A DNA stretch of 64,000 nt from Mikania micrantha (GCA_009363875.1 CM018683.1:62683207-62747206); one strand, 5' to 3'; shown: positions 34,093-46,239, numbered from the stretch's first letter. Translations and numbers: made by a program. The notes: a model not told the origin generated them from the letters alone.

Positions 34093-34285
34093 TTAAGAAA
34101 AAAAACAAGTGGAACCGGTTTAGGACCCTACCCTAACCGGGTACACCGAATAGGGTTCTTTGTGAGTGGAACCGGGTACGAAACCGGTTCGGGTCTTGGG
34201 TGGAACCGGTTTGGAGGAACCGATGGGACTCAGGAACGGTTCCGGTTCTTGAAAAAAAACCGGTTTGGTCCCCTCTATTTGATAT

Positions 34286-34758
34286 GATAGTTCTTATAAG
34301 TCTTAAATCAAATGCGTGACCTTATGTATCACTATATGGTTTATGTATAATATGTTAATTGTTATTGGTGTCCTCATTGGTGGAGCATTTTGCATGTGTA
34401 TTAGGCATTTCTTTAATCTCATAGTCACGAGAGATAACATTGATGCTTGTATTTCTAATGAAATAATTGTTATTGGTGTCACTTGACGTTATCTTTAATT
34501 TTTTATAAAAATATGCCAAATAATGTTACAAACATGTAAAAAAAACTAAAAAAACGGTTTTTACATGGTTTTCATAATTAGAAGCGGTTTTCAAATTATT
34601 TATACCCTATACATAAATATATACATATATATGTATGTATGTATACATGTTAATCTTGATGCATAACAAGATAAATGGATAAAATTGGGTAAACAATTAT
34701 TGCATTTTGGGTTATAATGTGTAACATTATGACATAGAGTGGGTTGAGATATGTAACA
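34286..34758. other. spacer between hAT and E2, non-coding
   Basis: It contains a stretch (34487-34630) clearly related to 61199-61330 near the TNL gene, a TATATG-rich run, and ends with the left E2 duplication taaca (34754-34758). No gene is seen. Confidence 0.6.
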
Positions 34759-34849
34759 TGTAACAATTGCAAATTTTTGATTTTTAAAATCTTGTAATTT
34801 CTAAATGCGTCGTTATGGGAAGCATTTCTTTTTAAATCGTTTCATTTTA

Positions 34850-34885
<36 letters not shown>

Positions 34886-37358
34886 CTATTTATTTAAGTG
34901 TGTTATAAAATTTTGTATTTAATTAAGTGTTTAAAACTTTAAAATTTTATTCATTATAAATTTTTTTTAGTAATAGTAATAATTATAATAATTAGCAAAA
35001 CAAATATTTATAAGCCTTATTTATGATGTTATAAACATAACACTTGTATAAGGTTAATATTTAAGCTTTATAAAATTTATTGAAACTATTAAAACTTGTT
35101 AACTAATATGTTTTATAAATAATTTTTTTTAAAAGTTATACAAATTATTTTATAAAACTTATAAAAGCTTTAATAGCTTTAAATAATAGGAGACAAAAGA
35201 TCAAGGGTCAAAACTGCCATTTTCGAAACCATTATGTGTGTGTGTGATGGAGTTTTGGTCAAGGAGGGACACAAGGCAAAACACGAGGGGCCAGTTCTGT
35301 CAAACACACAAAATTTCAGCAAATCCCAAACCAGCCACCCCCCCTCTTCCTGCGCCGGCCTGCACACCACCGATTCCACCACGGCTCCACCGATCTCGCC
35401 CCCAATCCTTTCAATCGACCATTTAATGCTTGATACACGCTCGGCCGACCCTCATCCAACCCCCAACGAACCTAATTAATGCCTTAATTGCATCTAATCA
35501 CGCGTTAACACTTGATTATTCTCAACCGAAAGCTTATTCTCGATCCATAACTCGAATCAGTAGCTATCAAAGACCAAATTCAAATTCCTCTCGTCTGGAC
35601 CTTCGCGACACCCCTCTGAACGTTCTCAAAGCATCGATTCGATCGCAAGAAGACCCAATAGCTCGACCCGACCTCAAGGACAACCGCAACTTTAACTGTA
35701 CTCGAACTCTCTTGAACTGATACGATTCCAGGTAATCCTTATACTCATTTGACTCGTCTCCTAGCATAGAACAATAGCCCTATGATTCTAAGGTCTCACA
35801 TAAGCTTGCTCGTTCGAATTCGAAGGGGATCAAGATTAGGGTTTTACGGTTTGGGGATGGCTAGTGATGAATGGTTAAAACCATTTAGTTTTCAAATCCT
35901 TCAACAAAAACCTCACCCAGCCGAGTGGTTAAGACACTCGGGCTGGGGAGGGGGAACACAGGTTCGAATCCCAGGCCGAGCTCCCAAACCGGTTTATTTA
36001 ACCTTTAAACACCATTTTTTTTTACTTTTAACAATTTTAAAAATTCTGAAAATTTATCAAAAAATTCTATAAAATATTTTTTTAACATTTTAAAGATTCT
36101 GTTAATTTTATAAATTTCAGAATATTATTTTTGTTATTATTTCCTTATTTAGGTTATTATAAGTGTATAATAATCATTTTAATATATAAAATTCCTAATA
36201 AAATATTTAGAAAATTTTAAAAATGATTTTATGCATTCTTTATATTCTGAAAATGATTAAGGATTGTATTTTTAATAATGTTGATTCTTTAAATATTAGT
36301 AAAGGTTTAAAACCATTATTTTTAATTTATAAAAACATATTAATGTGTAAAAAGGTTTTAGAAAAATATTTATAAACTTTCTGTTTATATTAAAAATATT
36401 TTATTACTTTATTTTTATAAAACTTAAACTATGGTTTATTTTAAAGGAAATTTTTATAAAATCTATTTTATATGGTGTTTTATTTAGTTATTAAATATTG
36501 AATACTTAGTTTTAAAAATTAATTAGTTGACTTATAACTATCCTAATTATTGTATAACTTTATAAAAGTCTAGATTTTATACTTACAGACTTATAGAAAT
36601 ATTCTTATATGCTTATTCAAAACAGGTTGACAAGGTTTGCTACTACACAACTAGCTTAGGTTGTATTTTGGAATTATTAGCAAACATGTGAGTTTTCATA
36701 TCCCCTTTTTAGTTTTATATTATTTTGGGGCTTTCACACATGTCCTTATTCAAAGAAACTTAGAAACTTATATCTTTTGATACTTATGCAAACTAAGGAA
36801 TGCCTATCTAGTTGAAATGCTATCATGTGATGAGCTTGTGTTGTATACTTGTTGCTTATGTGCTTTGTTGATCTTATTTGCTACTTGAAATCGTAAACGT
36901 AAACGTATTCTAGTACTTGGCTTCCTAAGAGAGTCGCGCTCTCTTCGCGTGTGAATTCCGTGTTAAAAAGGACCGGTACACCATTTTATACATACTTGTT
37001 TCATATGCATGCATAACTTTCATACTTGTAGTCATTTGAGTTTGCATATTTTTATACTTATGCTATCAAAAATATGACTCCTCACCAACTATTCATTTAG
37101 TTGACTTTTACTTTACATGTGTGACAGGTTAAGTGAAGAATCATTTTGCTAATCTAGGAAGAATGGACTTAGATAGTTTATCAAAAGACTTATGTTTTAA
37201 ATTTTGTATTTGACTTTTGAAATTGCAATGTAATGTTTGTGTTGACTTTAAAATCTTTGTAATTTGAATTATGGAACTTTAGATTTTATATCATAAGTCT
37301 TTGAACAATCTTTCACAATCATGCCCCGGCGTATTCCGCCACCGGTCGGGGTGTGACA
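34759..37358 (+). repeat. E2 5' LTR
   Basis: TGTAACAATTGC...GTGTGACA, 2600 bp, AT-rich centre. It holds a tRNA-like segment (35914-35983) and a hairpin AAGAGAG-tcgcg-CTCTCTT (36927-36945) about 415 bases before its end. Confidence 0.92.
35914..35983 (+). other. tRNA-like box A/box B segment in the E2 LTR
   Basis: cagccgagtggttaagacac matches the D-arm/box A of Leu/Ser-type tRNAs, and ggttcgaatcc (35961-35971) is a perfect box B, 32 bases apart. Acceptor and T stems do not pair well, so it is not a tRNA gene. It is present in both LTRs (second copy 55873-55942), so it was part of the element before integration. Confidence 0.6.
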
Positions 37359-37361
37359 GAT

Positions 37362-37374
37362 TGGTATCAGAGCC
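37362..37374 (+). other. E2 primer-binding site
   Basis: TGGTATCAGAGCC three bases after the 5' LTR, as in E1 and E3 (initiator tRNA-Met). Confidence 0.92.
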
Positions 37375-37434
37375 ATGGTTATAGGGAATTAGGTGATTAG
37401 AAATAGTGACCTAGACTATAACTAAGTTGCTTAC

Positions 37435-37760
37435 TTATATGAACCCTTATATGAACCTTTGCTTTGTAAACTTCTATGATGAACTCTTATTTAGAGAACC
37501 TTCATTATGAACCTATACTTAGTGAACTTCTATCATGAACTCTTGCTTAGTGAACTCGCAATTTGAACTATTGCTTAGGTGAACTTCTATTTTGAACCCT
37601 TACATGTTGAACTCCAATTATGAACCCTCATTAGGAGAACCTTCTCTTAGTGAACCACATTATGAACTCAATCATTGAACTTTTAACGATCCTCCTCAAT
37701 GAACCTTCAATATTGAACCTTAGAAAACTCTCATATGAACCTTATGTTAAACTTCTATTC
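37435..37760 (+). repeat. TGAACC/TGAACT-type minisatellite in the E2 leader
   Basis: More than fifteen imperfect copies of atgaacc(c)tt / tgaactct(t), spaced roughly 16-20 bases, fill the leader directly after the PBS. All frames are closed. Confidence 0.65.
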
Positions 37761-37886
37761 TAAACCCTCTACATCCTCGCAAGCTCGTGGACTCTACGTG
37801 GACTTTGGAAATACGCGACCTTCTAAACATCAATAGTACATATGAATATCTTTGTGATCTTATTCCCGTTAGAACTGGGTTTGAAA

Positions 37887-38052
37887 GACGAACATGTACT
37901 AACTGGAAGGGTGAAATACCGGTAGTAGAGAATCCTGTCTAGGAAAGTTATTCGTATAAATCCCCGATGTACTGTGGGACCAGTTTAGCTTTCCTGGGGA
38001 CTCTTGATGAGAGTATTTCACTTATAGGCCAAAGCATGTTATACCGAACGTC
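37887..38052 (+). other. nested long-range stems in the E2 leader
   Basis: Four helices nest in order: GACG (37887-37890)/CGTC (38049-38052); AACATG (37891-37896)/CATGTT (38035-38040); GTGAAATAC (37911-37919)/GTATTTCAC (38013-38021), a perfect 9-bp stem; and CTAGGAAAG (37939-37947)/CTTTCCTGG (37989-37997), with one G-U pair. The block ends about 235 bases before the gag ATG, as module C does in E1. Confidence 0.55.
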
Positions 38053-38285
38053 TAACAAACAATAAGTTCTAATATGTCAAAGGGTCCAATTGGATACCAC
38101 TCCTCGTTTCTAAACAATCCCAAACGAGTTCAAATGAACCACCATTCCCATGTTTTAAACAAGTTCAAGCAAACCACCATCCTTATGACCTTCTAGAACT
38201 AAGATGTCACACTTATTGGACCTTATATCATTCAAATTTCTATTATCCAAATTCTAACTAAACTTATAATTTCAGCTTGATCAAA

Positions 38286-41200
38286 ATGAGTCATAGACGT
38301 GGTGGATCTTCAAGCAGGAAGATGGCTACTGAAATTGCCCGTCAAATGGAAGCTGTGCTACCGAATATGGTGGTACGAATGCAACAACTACAACTGCAAA
38401 TGAACCCTATACCTATCAACCAGGTTCCGATCAATCCCCCTCGGTGTTCTTTCAAAGACTTCAACTCATGCAACCCGACAAAGTTCAATGGTTCTGAGGG
38501 AGCCACGGGTATGCTTCAATGGTTTGAGAGCATGGATAATGTCTTCTTGAACTGTGAATGTCCAAACGAACTCAAGGTACGGTATGCCACATCGACCCTT
38601 CAAAAGAGGGCCCTTACTTGGTGGAATGCCGAGAAACGAACCCTCGGTGAAGAAGCCACAACTGCCTTAACTTGGGAACAACTGAAGGATGCTATGACTC
38701 GGGAGTTTTGCCCCCGAAATGAAATAATGAAACTGGAGCACGAGTTTTGGTTACTGAAACAAGATAGCGGTGAAAATATGGCCTACAATAACCGTTTTCA
38801 TGAACTAAGTGCTTTAGTTCCTGAAATGGTGACCCCTTTGTCTAGAGGGATTGAAAAATACATTGGCGGCCTGCCAATGCAAATTCAGGATTCGGTTTGG
38901 AGCAGCAAACCCGCTTCTATAGCGGAGGCCATTCGGCTGTCGGCAATACTTACCGACAACCATGTTAAAGCCGGGACTCTCACTCGGAAAGGGTCCAAGA
39001 AAGAAGAAAAGAAGAGTTCAACTGAGCCATCTAAAGAAGTGCAAGCCGGACCACTCATTCCTTTCAAGAAGTTCAACAACAAAAGGAAGGCTAATCATGT
39101 GAATTTTGCAGCCACTCAAGCCACACCACTACAACAAGTTGCACCTGCCACTCAGACTAACAAAAAGGTCTACACTGGTACAGCTCCTTTGTGCCCAACT
39201 TGTAATTTCCACCACATGCCTACTTTTCCATGTCGGGTTTGCTCAAACTGCAAACGCTACGGGCACTTCTATACCACGTGTCATTTGCCTAAAGCACCGG
39301 CAAATCAAGCCAATGTACCTCGTATCAATGCTCCAAATGCTCCAGTTGTCAGATCTTGCTATGTATGTGGTGACCCAGGCCATTTTGCTAATACTTGTGC
39401 CCTACGGGTGAACCGAAACAACTTACTCACCAATCCAACAAACCAGACCAACCAAGGTGCTAGAGCAAGGGTCTTCAACATCAATGCCGATCAGGCACAA
39501 GCCAACAATGACGTGGTCAACGGTACGTTCCTTGTTAATGGATATTATGTTTCTATTCTTTTTGATACAGGAGCTGATAAAAGCTTTATATCCTTGCAAT
39601 TTGAACCCTTACTTGCTTTACCTAGAACTAGATTAGAAAATCCGTTTACGGTGGAAGTAGCTAATGGGAAACTTATTAAACTTGACTCGGTAATCTCCAA
39701 TTGCACGTTGAACCTAAACGCGCACAATTTCTTTATTGATTTAATACCCATGCAATTGGGTAGTTTCGATGTCATAGTAGGCATGGATTGGTTATCAAAG
39801 AACCGTGCCGAAATCATTTGTGGTGAAAAGTACATTCGTATCCCGCTCTCACAAGGTCAAGAACTCAAGGTTTATGGCGATCGAAAGGCTAAGGGTCTTA
39901 AACTTATGACTTGCACTCAAGCCCAACGATACTTACGAAAGAAATATGTAGCCTTCTTGGCTCACATAGTGGAAACCAAGACTAACGAACGAAAGCTTGA
40001 AGACATTCCGATAGTCCGTGACTTTCCCGAAGTATTCCCCGAAGACGTTACCGGTTTACCTCCGACTCGACAAGTCGAGTTTCGTATCGATCTTATTCCA
40101 GGTGCAAACCCCGTTGCAAAATCCCCTTACCGTCTTGCACCATCTGAACTTCAAGAACTTGCAAGTCAACTGCAAGAATTATCTGATAAAGGATTCATTC
40201 GACCCAATTTCTCTCCTTGGGGTGCACCCATTCTATTTGTAAAGAAGAAAGACGGTTCTTTTAGAATGTGTATCGACTATCGTGAACTCAAAAAGCTCAC
40301 GATTAAGAACCGATACCCTTTACCTCAGATCGATGACCTCTTCGATCAACTTCAAGGTGCAAAATGTTTTTCGAAAATCGACCTTCGTTCGGGCTATCAT
40401 CAGTTACGTGTTCATGAAGAAGACATACCAAAAACTGCGTTTCGTACGAGGTATGGACACTACGAGTTCATGGTTATGCCTTTTGGCTTAACCAATGCAC
40501 CCGCGGTGTTTATGGACTTAATGAACCGAGTTTGTAGACCGTATCTTGATAAATTTGTCATCGTCTTTATTGACGACATCTTTATCTACTCCAAGTCCAA
40601 AACCGAGCATGAAGACAACCTTCGAACCATTTTGGAACTCCTAAAGAAAGAGCAACTTTATGCCAAATTCTCAAAATGTGAATTCTGGCTTAAAGAGGCT
40701 CAATTTTTGGGACATATTGTAGACGAGCAAGGGATTCACGTGGATCCCGCAAAGATTGAAACCGTGAAGAATTGGAAGGCACCAACAACTCCTACTGAAG
40801 TTAGATCATTTCTCGGTCTAGCTGGTTATTATCGTCGGTTTATCTCAAAATTCCCCAAGATAGCCTTACCACTTACTGCGTTAACTCACAAAGGCAAACC
40901 GTACAAGTGGGAATCTGATCAAGAACAAGCGTTTCAGACTCTAAAGAACAAGCTATGTAATGCACCGATCCTTACCCTTCCCGACGGAAACGACAACTTC
41001 GTAGTTTATTGCGATGCTTCGAATCAAGGTCTTGGTTGTGTTCTAATACAGCGAGGAAAGGTCATTGCATACGCGTCCCACCAATTGAAAATTGATGAAA
41101 AGAACTATACGACTCACGACCTCGAGCTTGGTGCGGTCGTGTTTGCCTTAAAAATATGGAGGCATTACCTATACGGCACCAAGTGTGTGGTGTTCACGGA

Positions 41201-42832
41201 TCACAAAAGTCTCCAACATATTCTAGACCAAAAAGAGCTTAACATGAGGCAAAGGCGTTGGGTTGAGCTGTTCAACGATTACGACTGCGAAATCCGTTAC
41301 CACCCAGGGAAAGCTAACATCGTAGCAGATGCGCTTAGTCGAAAGGCGTATAATGAATCCATCGTACTCCATAGCATTCAAATCACATCGGATCTTCAGA
41401 ATCGTATCCTTGAAGCGCAACAATTGACAATCACCTCGGGCAAATTGCATGAGGAAGTACCAAACAGCGCTGAACTTCAATTCGAGACTAAGCCAAATGG
41501 TTTGGTTTACTTGCACAACCGTCTGTGGGTTCCAAGTCAAAACGAGTTACGGGGACTCATCATGCAAGAAGCTCACAAGTCTCGATATTCCATTCACCCC
41601 GGTGCCGACAAAATGTACAAAGACCTTCGGGTTCAGTATTGGTGGCCGAGAATGAAAAACGATGTTGTTCTATTTGTAACCAAGTGCCTTACGTGTTCCA
41701 AGGTCAAGGCCGAACATCAGCGACCGTCAGGATTACTTGAACAATCGGAAATTCCCGTTTGGAAATGGGAAGGTATTGCAATGGATTTTATAACCAAACT
41801 CCCGTGCACTACCAAGGGTTACGATAGTATTTGGGTGATCGTTGACCGGCTTACGAAATCTGCTCATTTCCTTCCTATTCGTGAAACTTATCGAGTAGAA
41901 GAACTAGCTCGAATTTACATCAATGAAATTGTGTGTAGACATGGCATTCCTCTTAACATCATCTCCGATCGGGATGGTCGTTTTATATCTCATTTTTGGC
42001 AATCGTTACAATCTGCTCTCGGGACTCGGTTAAATCTTAGCACCGCCTATCACCCACAAACGGATGGACAGTCCTAAAGAACCATTCAAACCTTGGAAGA
42101 CATGCTACGGTGTTGTGTGATAGACTTCGGTGGGAACTGGGATTCTTACCTATCTCTTATCGAGTTTTCATACAACAACAGTTATCATAGTAGTACTGAT
42201 ATGGCACCTTTTGAGGCACTCTACGGTCGGAAATGCAGATCTCCCGTTTGTTGGAATGAACTTGGGGAAGCTCAAGTTACGGGTCCTGAATTGATACAAG
42301 AAACTACGAACCAGATTCTTCGTATTCGTGAAAATCTTACTACCGCTCGAAGCCGGCAAAAGAGTTATGCCGACAAACGGCGAAAGCCGTCAGAGTTTCA
42401 AGTTGATGATCTCGTCCTCTTAAAGGTATCTCCTTGGAAGGGAGTTGCTCGTTTTGGGAAAAAGGGAAAGTTAGCTCCTCGATACGTAGGCCCATTCAAA
42501 GTCTTGGAAAGGGTCGGTAAAGTTGCTTACCGCCTCGAGCTGCCTGAAGAACTGTCAAACGTGCATCCGACATTTCATGTGTCAAACCTCAAGAAGTGCT
42601 TAGCTGATGAAAACTACACATACCCCTCGATGAAGTTCATATTGATGAATCGATGCATTTCGTGGAAAGGCCAGCGAAGATAGTGGACACAGACGTTAAA
42701 AAGTTGAAGAACAAGCGTATCCCAATAGTTTTGGTGCGTTGGGAATCTAAACGCGGACCAGAACTTACTTGGGAACGAGAAGACCAGATGAAGACAAAGT
42801 ACCCGCATCTCTTCGATCAAGACTCCTCGTAA
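38286..42832 (+). pseudogene. E2 Gag-Pol, inactivated
   Basis: The frame opens at 38277; the ATG at 38286 (MSHRRGGSSS) matches the E1 gag start better. Domains in order: gag, two zinc knuckles (CSNCKRYGHFYTTC, CYVCGDPGHFANTC), protease LFDTGADKSF, reverse transcriptase FIDDIFIYS, RNase H VYCDAS, integrase, GPF motif and chromodomain-like tail. Two lesions: a nonsense codon TAA at 42075-42077 just after TDGQS, at the integrase glutamate position, and a one-base frameshift near 42612-42617, which puts the chromodomain-like tail out of frame (its own frame ends at 42830-42832). The rest of the frame is well kept, so inactivation is not very old. Confidence 0.93.
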
Positions 42833-42834
42833 TT

Positions 42835-42851
42835 AATTTCGGGACGAAATT
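42835..42851 (+). other. conserved stem-loop before the E2 polypurine tract
   Basis: AATTTCG-gga-CGAAATT, followed by the polypurine tract aggggagac (42861-42869) and the 3' LTR at 42870. Confidence 0.6.
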
Positions 42852-42869
42852 TTCTAAAGTAGGGGAGAC

Positions 42870-43382
42870 TGTAAAGATTGCAAATTTTTGATTTTTAAAA
42901 TCTTGTAATTTCTAAATGTGTCGTTATGGGAAGCATTTCTTTTTAAATCGTTTCATTTTAATACATATATATATATATATATATATATATTCAACTATTT
43001 ATTTAAGTGTGTTATAAAATTTTGTATTTAATTAAGTGTTTAAAACTTTAAAATTTTATTCATTATAATTTTTTTTAGTAATAGTAATAATTATAATAAT
43101 TAGCAAAACAAATATTTATAAGCCTTATTTATGATGTTATAAACATAACACTTGTATAAGGTTAATATTTAAGCTTTATAAAATTTATTGAAACTATTAA
43201 ACCTTGTTAACTAATATGTTTTATAAATAATTTTTTTTAAAAGTTATACAAATTATTTTATAAAACTTATAAAAGCTTTAATAGCTTTAAATAATAGGAG
43301 ACAAAAGATCAAGGGTCAAAACTGCCATTTTCGAAACCATTATGTGTGTGTGTGATGGAGTTTTGGTCAAGGAGGGACACAA
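42870..43382 (+). repeat. E2 3' LTR, first part (before E3)
   Basis: TGTAAAGATTGC... matches the first 513 bases of the E2 5' LTR and stops at cacaa (43378-43382), the left E3 duplication. The LTR continues at 55235. Confidence 0.92.
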
Positions 43383-43439
43383 TGTGACAATCCGACTTTT
43401 CGGATTAAACTTGTTAACTGAAGGTAGTTAGATCACAGA

Positions 43440-43620
43440 CCCAACAAGACAAAAGTAGGCCCAATGGAGTCTAGGTAGGCCCAATAAAGCAAAGTCAAGC
43501 CCAATGAAACCAAGGAAGGCCAATGAGGCCCAAGTAGGCCCACTAAGGTCAAAGTAGGCCCAAGGTAGGCCCAATGAGTCCAGGATAGGCCCAATTGTAA
43601 TTAAGAGGCCCAATTGGGTT
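43440..43620. repeat. AGGCCCAAT-type short repeat array in the E3 LTR
   Basis: About fifteen copies of taggcccaat and variants, spaced 12-20 bases. The 3' LTR has the same tract (52415-52620) with one extra 19-bp unit. The frames it creates on the minus strand are repeat translations. Confidence 0.7.
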
Positions 43621-44974
43621 AATTTGGTCCAAAAATGTTCCAGGTGGTTAAATAGTGACAATCCGGCAATTCGCGGGCAACCAGAAATTAACCGAAACAA
43701 TACGAAATTCGACAAAAACAAACTGCAATGGTTATAATAAAACAAAACAGTTGTATAATCATTTAAATTGTAGAGATTTATCATATAAATAGGGGAAATT
43801 CATAAGTTTGACTATTTAAAGTCAAAATTCGGATTATATATCAATTGAAACCGAAATTGCTATTAAAATAATAATCAATCGAAATTAACATTCCTAACAG
43901 TCGTGTTAATGATGATTATCAATGATAAATCAGTTATTAGGACATTAATGTTCGCAATTATCACAATGATAGTCCAAAAGGTTGAAACCGACACTAATTG
44001 AAATCAAAACCGTATAATTCAACCAATATCGGTTAAATTGATATCACAGAAACCATAATCGACACTTTCTGAGGGGAATACAATCGGCAATTGAGTCTCA
44101 AGGTGTTCGGATTGAAGAACTTGATCGGGAGTCGGCCGATCTCAAGCTACAAAGGGAACTACATAAATTCGATATCAAAACAGGTTAGTGATTGATCCTA
44201 CATCTTCTAAAACAACCGACTAAACAAATACCTATGGGAATTCTGACATTCAATATCGGATTCTATGAATTTGATAATTAGGTTTTTCTAAGGTTTAACG
44301 ATTTAGGGGTTTTGATTCAAACTGGTTTAAGAATCAAATTAATTGATGTAGTAAGCTTCAGAAACCTCCGATCATGCTAAAACACATTTCAATTTCTTTA
44401 AAGGTTCACGAATTGATCAAGTTTCATTATTAGGGTTCATAGTGTAAACGGTTTTAGGGGTTTCAACACAAATGAGTTTAAGAATCGAATCAAATGTTAT
44501 GGGTAGTTTCGGAATGATGTATTGAACGAAACCATTATGTTGATTTTATCCTACAACATTTAATTGTATGATTTCAAATTCTAGGGTTCTAGCATAATAA
44601 CGAATTGGGGGTTTCTTGTTTAATTGGACTGATAATCGAATTAAACTATATAGGAAGTTTCAGAATGTTGCGGTTAAACTAAATCCTAAGTTAATTTGAT
44701 GTTATAATCATGAATTAGAAGATTTTGAGTTGAATGTTGGTTCGGTTGAAAACCGAGCATGTTATGGATCAATTAGAACTTACTGATTAAGTTTTGATCG
44801 AATTAGAACCATCATTAGGTACGCCTAAGTGTCTAGAATCATAAGTCTATGTTGATAAGATTAATCAGATTCGAAATGGTGATCAATCGGAGGTTAGTTG
44901 CTTCGGCTATAAGTGAACAAGGGGAATCCGATCAGAGTGGGTTTAAAAGAATTGATTTCTGATTGTTATCGCGA

Positions 44975-45050
44975 TACCCTAGCGGGCGAGACTGGTAGAG
45001 TGTGTGTGTTGGGAGTGGAAGGTCACGAGTTCGAGCCTGGCTTGGGCCGG
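44975..45050 (+). other. tRNA-like box A/box B segment in the E3 LTR
   Basis: agcgggcgagactggtagag resembles a tRNA D-arm (box A) and gagttcgagcc (45027-45037) a box B, about 35 bases apart. A second copy lies in the 3' LTR (about 53968-54042). The sequence differs from the E2 segment, so the two are not the same insertion. Confidence 0.5.
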
Positions 45051-45634
45051 TTTTTGATAAAAATGACATTTTTGGTATTTTTGAAATACCTTTCACATAC
45101 GAACTCCGTTTTAATCCGTTCGAGTTGCGTTGGAACCATAACGGTAATACGAACCAATTGGAATGATAAAATTTAGATTTTAATCTGAAAACGAAATCGT
45201 GTATAATTACGGTTAATTAAATAAAATCAGACATGATTTTATTTAAACGATTTCAAAGGCACGCGTGCATACGAATGCACATTCTTAACACTTTAGTATA
45301 CGTGTGTTGACACGTATGTGATTCCAAGCACAAAACGACATTCCGAATAACACTATGTTATTGTTAAACCACAGATTCTTCGTAGAGGATTTCTACGCAA
45401 GTTCACACGTATTTGATCATTCTGCAATACTCAAAGGTGCGTACACGGCCCCTTTCTTATTTTAAACTGTTTTGGGGAAGAAAACATGTGCAACAAACTA
45501 TTTTTAGATACATATCACTTGCATGAGTTAGCTGTTTACATTATGTGACAACATATCAACTTGAAAGTCCTTACACACCTCGAACCGTTTAGTTTGCTGT
45601 AATGCAAAGCGTGGTAGTTGGAAATAGATCTATT

Positions 45635-45751
45635 AGGTTTGACAAACCTCACCTGGTAGATGGGATCTACGCAGGTGTTTGACTGACCAAACACAATTTT
45701 ACTATTGTTGTGATAGACAATAGTGGCAAGGCGAAAACATGCTATAGCATG
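45635..45751 (+). other. hairpin chain in the E3 LTR
   Basis: Four hairpins in a row: AGGTTT/AAACCT (45635-45649); CACCTG-GTAGAT-ggg-ATCTAC-g-CAGGTG (45650-45677), 12 pairs with one bulge; ACTATTGT/ACAATAGT (45701-45724), perfect; and the 14-base palindrome CATGCTATAGCATG (45738-45751). All are kept in the 3' LTR (from 54628). They lie about 490-600 bases before the LTR end. Confidence 0.55.
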
Positions 45752-46239
45752 GCAATCCGTCAGCTTCGGTGTCGAACACTTATGTAAATAGTTTATATGA
45801 CTAGCTATCATGACTGTGCATGTGTGATTATGTTATCTACAATCTTGTTATTCAAACTGTTGTTTTGAACATTGTGAATGCTTAAAACCTGTGTTATGCA
45901 CCAACCTTTGTGTTGACTTAATTTACATGTTTTCTCAGGACGCTAAGGCGCGCAATAAAGACTGGCATGGACTAGGAGATTGAGTCGCATGCATTTTAAA
46001 CATTTGGAATATTTGAATTTGAACATTTAAGTATTTTGTTTTGTAATGTTTACTTTACAACTGTTTTTGGTTTTAAACGCTTCCGCAATTTTTGTAAACT
46101 CTGATGTTATGTTTAAAGACCAAAGTATGTTTTGAAATTCATATAGAGGTCTTCGTTATGTCTAATGATCTGAGATCCTGGTTTGTCACGTTCCCAAACG
46201 GTATGATTCCGTTAGTTGAAAATTGGGGGTGTGACAGAT

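Larger units (their letters stand above)
17730..34277 (+). mobile_element. hAT transposon split by gypsy element E1 (8-bp TSD tttgatat)
   Basis: The left end is TAGAGGTGGCCATCCAAACC and the right end reads ggtttggtcccctcta, an imperfect terminal inverted repeat. Identical 8-bp duplications tttgatat flank it (17722-17729 and 34278-34285), the length expected for hAT. Without E1 and its duplicated 5 bp the element is about 3.3 kb. Both subterminal zones (17745-17925 and 34110-34265) are packed with ACCGG/GGAACCGG motifs, probable transposase-binding sites. It contains one broken transposase gene. Confidence 0.9.
43383..46236 (+). repeat. E3 5' LTR
   Basis: TGTGACAATCCG...GTGTGACA. It begins with a repetitive taggcccaa(t) tract (43440-43620), holds a tRNA-like segment (44975-45050) and a chain of strong hairpins (45635-45751). 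Confidence 0.93.

Noticed and set aside
35914..35983. A tRNA gene in the E2 LTR
   Set aside because: Boxes A and B are present but the acceptor and T stems do not pair and no sensible anticodon arm can be drawn.
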